Of a stretch of DNA of 11,152 nt, positions 1-5,398 are shown one piece after another. Made by a program: the position numbers and the translations under genes. The notes under the pieces were generated by a model. It saw only the letters and a program-made list of their open reading frames with translations, made no database searches and had not been told where the DNA came from. How positions within the stretch are numbered: the stretch's first letter is position 1; every line of letters begins with the position of its first letter. This DNA comes from Tannerella sp. (GTDB lineage Bacteria > Bacteroidota > Bacteroidia > Bacteroidales > Tannerellaceae), in assembly GCA_031290635.1 (NCBI GenBank), contig JAITNE010000031.1, forward strand, positions 1 through 11,152, read 5' to 3'.

Positions 1-479
1 AGAGTTTCGGGACTCAATGCAGCCGCCAGACTTTCGTGAAACGTCTTCCCGTGCCAATAAGGAGCAATCTGTTCTTCGATGATTCGGGCGTCAGCTTGAG
101 TTATATCGAAGGGCGAAACCGTCCTTTGAGGAAGACGACGAATCGCATCGCCGAGCGTATTTCCGTCAAGCTCCGGAAAGAGGATGCCGTAACGTCCGGG
201 CTTCCCGCAACGTCCTGCAATCAGTTGATCATCATCAATATACACCGTAGCTTTCTCGGCGTAAAGTTGCAGCGCCTTAGCCCACCGTAAAATGAGCGGT
301 TCACCCTCTGTCGTGCGAAACGATTCCGTAAAATAAAGCCCGCGCTCCACATCAATAGAGGGTTTCGAGCCTTTAAAACTGTTCAGGATAGACTTCGAGC
401 GCGAAGTTTCTGTTCTCAAAAATTTTCCGCTCAGTTCATCGTTAAGACGTTCCTCCTGCGGAGATAAAATACCTGTCAT
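1..479 (-). CDS. Glycyl radical enzyme (pyruvate formate-lyase family), N-terminal fragment
   Basis: The minus frame stays open from an ATG at 477-479 to the left edge, giving the first 159 residues of a longer protein that continues outside the window. The translation has features of the N-terminal region of pyruvate formate-lyase-like glycyl radical enzymes: a segment reading SIDVERGLYFTESFRTTEGE (about residues 41-60), then LILRWAKAL, then VYIDDDQLIAGRCGKPGRYG. In this family these enzymes carry out oxygen-sensitive radical eliminations or C-C cleavages after activation by a radical SAM partner. The catalytic Cys and the C-terminal glycyl radical loop lie off the window, so the substrate cannot be read. 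The GRYGILFPELDG stretch is unlike what I remember of choline or hydroxyproline lyases; an organosulfonate lyase of the isethionate sulfite-lyase kind is possible but only a guess. The gene is divergent from DPP IV and has its own promoter. Confidence 0.82.
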   Translation of the reverse strand, partial: MTGILSPQEERLNDELSGKFLRTETSRSKSILNSFKGSKPSIDVERGLYFTESFRTTEGEPLILRWAKALQLYAEKATVYIDDDQLIAGRCGKPGRYGILFPELDGNTLGDAIRRLPQRTVSPFDITQADARIIEEQIAPYWHGKTFHESLAAALSPET

Positions 480-508
480 AATATGCTTGTTTTATAGTTA
501 AGAAGCCG

Positions 509-539
509 CAAAGGTAAAGAGAAGTCCGACGTCATGCAA
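509..539 (-). promoter_or_regulatory. Bacteroidota promoter for the glycyl radical enzyme
   Basis: On the minus strand a perfect -7 box, TACCTTTG, lies at 516-509 and continues as CGGC. A TTG (539-537) stands exactly 20 bases upstream, matching the known TTG-N19-21-TAnnTTTG arrangement of Bacteroides vegetative promoters. The G of the box is 29 bases from the ATG at 479. There is no Shine-Dalgarno sequence in the AT-rich leader, as is normal in this phylum. Confidence 0.75.
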
Positions 540-596
540 TACCACGTTTATGGTAGGACGCCGAAAAAAGTATTTTTTATAATCAGGAAAAAAACG

Positions 597-604
597 TATC
601 TTTG
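597..604 (+). promoter_or_regulatory. Bacteroidota -7 promoter box for DPP IV
   Basis: TATCTTTG matches the TAnnTTTG consensus and is followed by CGGC. It ends 29 bases before the ATG at 634, the same gap as in the divergent promoter. No TTG is present about 20 bases upstream, only a T-run, so the -33 element is weak. The leader before the ATG is A/T-rich without a Shine-Dalgarno sequence. Confidence 0.7.
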
Positions 605-633
605 CGGCCTCTATCAACATCAAAATAAATTTT

Positions 634-2811
634 ATGAAACAGATTACTTTATTGATTTTAGGATTAACGCTGACCGCAGGCGCGGCGGCACAGTCAGGTA
701 ACAAACGAATCACGCTTTCGGACGTGGTTAACGGCGCTTTCGGACAACGCGGAGCTTCCGGAGAGATGCGTACCACGCCCGACGGCGAGCATTTCACCGC
801 CGCCAACCGAGAACGCACGGCAATCATCCGGTTCTCCTACGCCACAGGACAGCCGACAGACACGCTCTTCAACGTCCGCAACGCCCGCGAATGCCCGTTT
901 GAGTCGTTTGAAGGCTACCAAATCAGCTCTACAGGACATCACATCCTGCTTTGGCGTGAACGTGAACAAATCTACCGTCACTCCTACCGCGCATCGACCT
1001 ACGAGTACGATACGCGCCGTCGCATGGTCAAACCGCTGAACTCCGAAGACCAAAAGGTGATGATACCCACATTTTCGCCCGATGGACGCATGTGTGCCTA
1101 CGTTTTAGACAACAATATCTGGATAAAAAAGTTCGATTACGACACCGAAGCGCAGGTTACATTCGACGGCCTGAAAAATCATATCATCAACGGCGCAACC
1201 GACTGGGTATATGAAGAAGAATTTGCCGTTACCAACCTCATGGCATGGTCGCCCGACAGTGAATACCTCGCCTACGTGCGCTCCGACGAAAGCGACGTGC
1301 CCGAATACTCGATGGCAATCTACGGCGACAGCTATTACCCCTCCGACGAACGCTTCAAATACCCCAAAGCCGGTGAAAACAACTCCTTAGTATCCCTGCA
1401 TACCTACTGCATCGAAACAAAAGAAACCAACCACCTCCAAACCCCCGTCGATGCAAGTGGATATATCCCCTACATCCGTTTCGCCGCCGAACCGTCGCAA
1501 CTCGCGGTAATGACGCTCAATCGCCGGCAAAATATTTTCAACCTATATCACGCAAATCCAAAAAGCGGCGTGTTTAAACTCATCCTCAAGGACGAAAATA
1601 AAGCTTACATCGACTCCGACTGGATGAATGCAATTCAATTCTCGAAGAGCGGCTTCCTCTACGTCAGCGAACGCGACGGATACGCACATATCTACCAATA
1701 TTCGCCCACCGGCGCACTTTTGAAGCAAATCACAAGCGGCAACTGGGATGTAACCAGACTTATCGGCAAAGACGAAACCACAGGAACAGTCTATTACGAA
1801 TCGGCGGAAGAAAGCCCGCTGCGCCGTGCCGTCTGGTCAATCGACAGCAAGAACAAAAAGACGCTGCTGACACCCCGCAAAGGCTCAAACAGCGCTTCCT
1901 TCAGCTCGAATTTCAAGTATTTCGTAAATACATTCACCGACGTCAATACCCCCCTCCAAATAGCGCTTTTTGAAACGAAAACACTCAAGCAATTACGTTC
2001 CCTGCAAGACAACGCGGAGTTGCGTGCCAAGTTGGCCGACTACGCCGTAGCAAAGAAGGAGTTGATAGTCATAACGACCGCTGCCGGCGAAGATTTGAAC
2101 GCTTGGATAGTGAAACCAACTAACCTCGACGCTTCCGGGTCGAAAAAGTATCCTGTAGTAATGTTTCAATACAGCGGTCCAAACTCTCAGTCGGTGCAGG
2201 ACAGGTTTGGAATAGATTGGGAGCAGTATTTAGCGGCTAACGGTTATGTCTGCGTATGCGTTGACGGTCGCGGAACGGGCGCGCGAGGAGAGGCTTTCCG
2301 AAAATGCACGTATCTGCGAATGGGTTACTTCGAGGCTCGAGACCAGGCAGCCGCCGCAGTAGCGTTAAGCAAGCTGCCGTACATCGATGGAAAACGTATC
2401 GCTATATGGGGATGGAGTTTCGGCGGTTATAACACGCTTGCAGCAATGACTTTCGGTAACGGCGTCTTTAAGGCCGGTATAGCAGTAGCGCCGCCGGTAG
2501 ATTGGCGCTATTACGACACTGTCTATACCGAGCGTTTCATGCGTACGCCAAATGAGAACAGTAAAGGCTATGACGAAACGTCGCCGCTGAAACATGCGGC
2601 CGAACTGCAAGGAAAACTGCTGCTCGTTCACGGCACAGCAGACGATAACGTCCACTTCAAACAGAGCATGGACTATGCCGAAGCCTTAGTTCAGGCCGGT
2701 AAACAGTTCGAGATGCAGATGTACCGCGACCGCAATCACGGTATCGGCGGCGGCAATACCCGTATGCACCTTTACACGAGGATGTCGGAGTTCCTGCTGA
2801 GAGAATTGTGA
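634..2811 (+). CDS. Dipeptidyl peptidase IV (S9B serine peptidase), exported
   Basis: This 725-residue protein is full length for a bacterial DPP IV (about 720 residues). DPP IV removes Xaa-Pro or Xaa-Ala dipeptides from peptide N termini. Residues 1 to about 20 form a signal peptide (MKQITLLILGLTLTAGAAAQ) with a likely cleavage after AAA, so it acts outside the cytoplasm, probably in the periplasm. An N-terminal beta-propeller spans roughly 40-480 and an alpha/beta hydrolase domain 490-725. All key residues are visible: Ser595 in GWSFGG, Asp670 in HGTADDNVH, His702 in RDRNHGIGG, and the substrate-binding double Glu in WVYEEEF (residues 194-196), which separates DPP IV from other S9 peptidases. 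The ATG at 634 is set by the signal peptide and the promoter 29 bases upstream. It converges with the minus-strand gene ending at 2859; the 47-base gap holds no obvious intrinsic terminator. Confidence 0.95.
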   Translation: MKQITLLILGLTLTAGAAAQSGNKRITLSDVVNGAFGQRGASGEMRTTPDGEHFTAANRERTAIIRFSYATGQPTDTLFNVRNARECPFESFEGYQISSTGHHILLWREREQIYRHSYRASTYEYDTRRRMVKPLNSEDQKVMIPTFSPDGRMCAYVLDNNIWIKKFDYDTEAQVTFDGLKNHIINGATDWVYEEEFAVTNLMAWSPDSEYLAYVRSDESDVPEYSMAIYGDSYYPSDERFKYPKAGENNSLVSLHTYCIETKETNHLQTPVDASGYIPYIRFAAEPSQLAVMTLNRRQNIFNLYHANPKSGVFKLILKDENKAYIDSDWMNAIQFSKSGFLYVSERDGYAHIYQYSPTGALLKQITSGNWDVTRLIGKDETTGTVYYESAEESPLRRAVWSIDSKNKKTLLTPRKGSNSASFSSNFKYFVNTFTDVNTPLQIALFETKTLKQLRSLQDNAELRAKLADYAVAKKELIVITTAAGEDLNAWIVKPTNLDASGSKKYPVVMFQYSGPNSQSVQDRFGIDWEQYLAANGYVCVCVDGRGTGARGEAFRKCTYLRMGYFEARDQAAAAVALSKLPYIDGKRIAIWGWSFGGYNTLAAMTFGNGVFKAGIAVAPPVDWRYYDTVYTERFMRTPNENSKGYDETSPLKHAAELQGKLLLVHGTADDNVHFKQSMDYAEALVQAGKQFEMQMYRDRNHGIGGGNTRMHLYTRMSEFLLREL

Positions 2812-2858
2812 TCTGCTTTCGCCGAACTACAGTTCTCTGCTGCAAAAGAAGCTGCACG

Positions 2859-3080
2859 TCAGTACTCTTCTTCGTTGAAAAAGAAATCCTCCTTGCTCGG
2901 ATAGTCCGACCAGATGTCCTCCATACACTCGTATATCTCACCTTCGTCTTCCATCTCCTGCAAATTCTCTATAACCTCTAACGGTGCACCCGAACGCTGG
3001 GCATAGTCGATCAACTCGTCTTTAGTTGCCGGCCATGGCGCGTCTTCCAAGTTTGATGCTAATTCTAATGTCCAATACAT
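2859..3080 (-). CDS. Small acidic DUF2795-like protein
   Basis: This encodes 73 residues beginning MYWTLELASNLEDAPWPATK. It resembles the DUF2795 family, short single-domain proteins that are widespread in Bacteroidota and whose function is unknown. Visible features are the PWPATKDELIDYA helix start, a predicted helical core to about residue 50, and a strongly acidic C terminus ending in four acidic or aromatic residues (EEEY). It has no signal peptide or membrane segment, so it is probably cytoplasmic. It follows the adenosyltransferase on the same strand with a 54-base gap and has its own perfect -7 box, so it may be transcribed alone as well as by read-through. From memory, this pairing with an adenosyltransferase recurs in Bacteroides genomes, but I cannot confirm it here. 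No catalytic motif is evident. Confidence 0.8.
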   Translation of the reverse strand: MYWTLELASNLEDAPWPATKDELIDYAQRSGAPLEVIENLQEMEDEGEIYECMEDIWSDYPSKEDFFFNEEEY

Positions 3081-3115
3081 AATTTTAAATATACAATTCT
3101 ACGTAAAAATCGCCG

Positions 3116-3123
3116 CAAAAGTA
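3116..3123 (-). promoter_or_regulatory. -7 promoter box for the DUF2795-like gene
   Basis: On the minus strand the bases read TACTTTTG followed by CGGC, a full TAnnTTTG match, ending 35 bases before the ATG at 3080. No TTG is found about 20 bases upstream. It sits in the gap between the adenosyltransferase stop (3135) and this gene, so the small gene probably has its own start site. Confidence 0.6.
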
Positions 3124-3134
3124 TAATAATTTTT

Positions 3135-3692
3135 TCATATATCACTATTATTCCGGAAAATTTCTTCTCCTTTTTGCGATAAACATTCATCACGCGCCGT
3201 AACAAACAAGAAATCAGACAACCGGTTGATGAAAACAGTTACGGATTCTTCGACCGACTCCGTTGCGGCCAGAGTGTAGATGTGTCTTTCGGCACGACGA
3301 CAAACCGTGCGGCATACGTGTGCAAGCGCAGCCGAGCGACAGCCTCCGGGTAACACAAAAGCCGTCATCTTTGGCAAACGACGGTCTATAAGGTCGATAG
3401 CCTGTTCGAGCCGACGGATGCTTTCAGCGTCAATGCGACTCTCAATGCGGTACTCGGTCTTGGTAGGGTCTGTGGCAAGGTAAGAGCCTACGCTGAAAAG
3501 TTTGTTCTGTATGAAAAGGAGGTTTTCGCGGGTCGTATCGTTGTTGGTTTCGGTTATTAGAAGGCCGATAAACGAGTTTAATTCGTCTATCGTGCCGTAA
3601 GCCTCAAGACGAGGATGTGTCTTGCTGACGCGAAAACCGCCGACTAAAGAGGTCATTCCTCTGTCGCCACCACCTGTGTATATCTTTGACAT
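3135..3692 (-). CDS. PduO-type ATP:cob(I)alamin adenosyltransferase
   Basis: This 185-residue cytoplasmic enzyme transfers the adenosyl group of ATP to cob(I)alamin (or the corrinoid precursor), making the adenosylcobalamin cofactor. The family signatures are clear: the ATP-binding N terminus TGGGDRGMTSL (residues 6-16), FVLPGG at 112-117, the arginine-rich CRTVCRRAER at 127-136 that contacts ATP, and NRLSD at 156-160. The length is typical of PduO-type enzymes, which work as trimers. The ATG at 3692 fits the conserved N terminus. No TAnnTTTG box is visible upstream, and no cobalamin riboswitch is apparent in the 149-base spacer toward the peptidase gene on the same strand, so it may be read through from that gene or use a weaker promoter. 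The B12-dependent enzyme it serves is not in the window. Confidence 0.93.
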   Translation of the reverse strand: MSKIYTGGGDRGMTSLVGGFRVSKTHPRLEAYGTIDELNSFIGLLITETNNDTTRENLLFIQNKLFSVGSYLATDPTKTEYRIESRIDAESIRRLEQAIDLIDRRLPKMTAFVLPGGCRSAALAHVCRTVCRRAERHIYTLAATESVEESVTVFINRLSDFLFVTARDECLSQKGEEIFRNNSDI

Positions 3693-3841
3693 ATTGTTAT
3701 GAAGTTTATGAAGTTAAGAAGTTGTCCGCTAATTGCACGAATTAACACGAAGTTGGTCGTAGGGGGCTGAGCTTCCCTTGTCCATGTGAATTATGCGAGA
3801 AAGATTTACAGAATTATCAGAGTTGTCAGGATTTACATGTT
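3693..3841. repeat. Spacer made of short degenerate direct repeats
   Basis: This 149-base gap between two minus-strand genes holds no open frame I trust. GAAGTT occurs four times (3701, 3710, 3718, 3749). CACGAA occurs twice ten bases apart (3737, 3747). GATTTACA occurs twice (3803 and 3830), separated by the related units TTATCAG and TTGTCAG. No clear terminator with a U-tract is seen. The pattern resembles the short degenerate repeats I recall from Bacteroidales intergenic DNA, but that comparison is from memory. Confidence 0.5.
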
Positions 3842-5242
3842 TTATTTTATCGCTTGATACCAATTTGACGTCCTGTATTTGCCATTAAGATACGGATAGA
3901 CGCTCTGCTCTATATATGTCGTCAATCCGCTATGGCGCTTGATTTCAAAGCCGTATTGATTGGGTAGAAAAGTCTTTGTGGCGACCTTCCAAATGACCGT
4001 CTTGCCTGTCTGAGTATCCAAAGCCTTGTATTGATCGTCGGAAATGATATTCTGCACCGCATGTCCGAAATCAAAAAAACGGGAATAAGGTCTGCCGCCT
4101 AAAGCTAATGGGCGATCAAAGGTTTGAATGCTGTCAATATGGATTTTAAGATTGTCCTCTTCAACCGATATGCCTTGCAAGGCGGTCTTAGTCACTGCGG
4201 CCAGGTTATCCATCTCGCTCATCTTTATCAGACTGAGAGTAGCAGCATTATAATTCACATTCGGCACTCTGTCGAAGTATGCCTGACCAAATTCCTGTAG
4301 CGTAAGATCAATAGATTGCTTTGTATTATAGAGGCTCATCACAGTATCCTGATAGGTATATTCGAAGCCGGGCGAAACTATCTCGGCCGCCGACGCCAAA
4401 ACGTAATCCGTCTTGTTCCTCAAATCATACATAGACATTACGTCAGTCATCAGGCAGGCCTCAAGTATAATAAAATCAAACTGCTTGTCGGGAATTGCGG
4501 CGGCGAAATCGTAATATTCCATCTCGCGAGGCGTGCCGTTTACGTCGATAACTAATGAGCGAGGTTGTGAGAGCGTCCCATCGGGAAGCCAACCGCTTGC
4601 ATGTGAGAAGAAAATCATGCCGTAGCTGTCGGCCGGATAACCGCTTGTGAAATCATTTATCGCCATTGAAAGAACATCTTTGCTTGCAGAGTTTTGCATG
4701 CCATACGATTTGAGAGTATCAAGACCTAACATCCCGTCAGCGCCCTGAGTCTCATTGACGCGAAGCAAAAAAGCCCCCTCGCCGTTATCAACGAAGATTA
4801 TCATCTCGCCGTTTCCCTGCTGCCATCCTGTGCGTATCCGGTTGATTTTCTGCACAGGCTCACCGTCGGTTCCGGACGTACCGGAAAGATTATTATCGCC
4901 GCCGATAGAGAAAAGAATATTGCGTCGAGGGAAGACTTCGAGATAACAGAAAACCTTCTGTTTGCCTTTGGAATCGACCGAATAGACGGTTGCTTTGCCG
5001 GCTTTAATGGCTGTCAGCACTCCGTCGGTCGAAATCGTGGCAACCGTCGGGTTGTCGATATTCCATTTGGTGTTGGAAGGTTCGTCGGTCAGCCGCGCAG
5101 TATAACCGGTGTGCAACTCAATCGTCGGGGGCGAAACTTTTACGTCCTCCGAGATACAACTCTGCAACAAACTTGTCAGTATTATTCCGAAGAATAAAAC
5201 CGACATCTTGCTATGGAGTATTTTTATTAATCCTTGTCTCAT
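3842..5242 (-). CDS. Clostripain-like C11 cysteine peptidase, lipoprotein with Ig-like domain
   Basis: This encodes 466 residues. The N terminus is a lipoprotein signal ending in the lipobox LLQSC, so Cys29 would be lipidated; the acidic SED just after it could favour surface export, as in Bacteroidota lipoproteins. Residues about 35-103 look like a bacterial Ig-like (Big2) domain (TVATISTDGVLTAIKAGKAT). The peptidase domain follows, with a catalytic His214 in FFSHASGW and Cys263 in LEACLM, spaced as in C11 enzymes, which cleave after Arg or Lys. Two departures from my recollection of the family are that HG becomes HA after the His, and the Asp two residues before the Cys is Glu261. The ATG at 5242 is preferred over Met13 because it lies 29 bases from the promoter box. 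Roles of such peptidases include processing of secreted proteins; the target here is unknown. Confidence 0.88.
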   Translation of the reverse strand: MRQGLIKILHSKMSVLFFGIILTSLLQSCISEDVKVSPPTIELHTGYTARLTDEPSNTKWNIDNPTVATISTDGVLTAIKAGKATVYSVDSKGKQKVFCYLEVFPRRNILFSIGGDNNLSGTSGTDGEPVQKINRIRTGWQQGNGEMIIFVDNGEGAFLLRVNETQGADGMLGLDTLKSYGMQNSASKDVLSMAINDFTSGYPADSYGMIFFSHASGWLPDGTLSQPRSLVIDVNGTPREMEYYDFAAAIPDKQFDFIILEACLMTDVMSMYDLRNKTDYVLASAAEIVSPGFEYTYQDTVMSLYNTKQSIDLTLQEFGQAYFDRVPNVNYNAATLSLIKMSEMDNLAAVTKTALQGISVEEDNLKIHIDSIQTFDRPLALGGRPYSRFFDFGHAVQNIISDDQYKALDTQTGKTVIWKVATKTFLPNQYGFEIKRHSGLTTYIEQSVYPYLNGKYRTSNWYQAIK

Positions 5243-5271
5243 AATTATTGCTTTACGTTCACAAAACGCTG

Positions 5272-5302
5272 CAAAGGTACAAAAAATATTTCAGACTGAC
5301 AA
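5272..5302 (-). promoter_or_regulatory. Promoter for the C11 peptidase
   Basis: On the minus strand TACCTTTG lies at 5279-5272, with TTG at 5302-5300, exactly 20 bases upstream. This is a complete TTG-N20-TAnnTTTG Bacteroides promoter. The gap to the ATG at 5242 is 29 bases. It is divergent from the feoAB promoter, with about 76 bases between the -33 element here and the feoAB -7 box. Confidence 0.78.
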
Positions 5303-5312
5303 CTTTATCATC

Positions 5313-5374
5313 ATTAATAGGGATAAAACAGGACAAAATCCCCATTAATAAGGATATGCGCATATTAATAATTA
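5313..5374. promoter_or_regulatory. Phased ATTAATA repeats and inverted repeat upstream of feoAB
   Basis: ATTAATA occurs at 5313, 5344 and 5364, with steps of 31 and 20 bases, close to three and two helical turns, so all three lie on about the same DNA face. The first two are part of a longer direct repeat, ATTAATARGGATA (5313-5325 and 5344-5356, 12 of 13 identical). ATTAATAGGGAT (5313-5324) and ATCCCCATTAAT (5338-5349) also form an inverted repeat, 11 of 12 paired around a 13-base centre. This suggests binding of a regulator, possibly metal-responsive. The regulator cannot be named from the sequence. Confidence 0.5.
5354..5365. promoter_or_regulatory. Perfect 12-bp palindrome, candidate feoAB operator
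   Basis: ATATGCGCATAT is a perfect 12-base palindrome. It starts 25 bases upstream of the feoAB -7 box and occupies the place where a -33 TTG would be expected, which is absent. A dimeric repressor or activator bound here could control feoAB. Iron-dependent regulation is an inference from the gene, not from a recognised box. Confidence 0.45.
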
Positions 5375-5378
5375 TTAG

Positions 5379-5386
5379 TACTTTTG
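5379..5386 (+). promoter_or_regulatory. feoAB: -7 promoter box for feoAB
   Basis: TACTTTTG matches TAnnTTTG and is followed by TCGC. Only 12 bases separate it from the ATG at 5399, against 29-35 for the other promoters here, so the transcript would have a leader of only a few bases. The TTG at 5384, which opens the same frame, lies inside this box and is therefore an unlikely start. Confidence 0.6.
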
Positions 5387-5398
5387 TCGCTAAAAAGG

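Noticed and set aside
36..290. Plus-strand 84-residue open frame
   Set aside because: It runs antisense to the clear glycyl radical enzyme N terminus, has no family resemblance and lacks a promoter.
3681..3688. TATCTTTG on the plus strand
   Set aside because: It is created by the first codons of the minus-strand adenosyltransferase (Ser-Lys-Ile-Tyr region) and no plus-strand gene follows.
3693..3841. Cobalamin riboswitch ahead of the adenosyltransferase
   Set aside because: No B12-box-like conserved core or long leader is visible; the region is repeats.
5384..5398. TTG start giving five extra residues on FeoAB
   Set aside because: The TTG lies inside the -7 box TACTTTTG, so it would not be in the transcript; the ATG at 5399 begins the FeoA domain.
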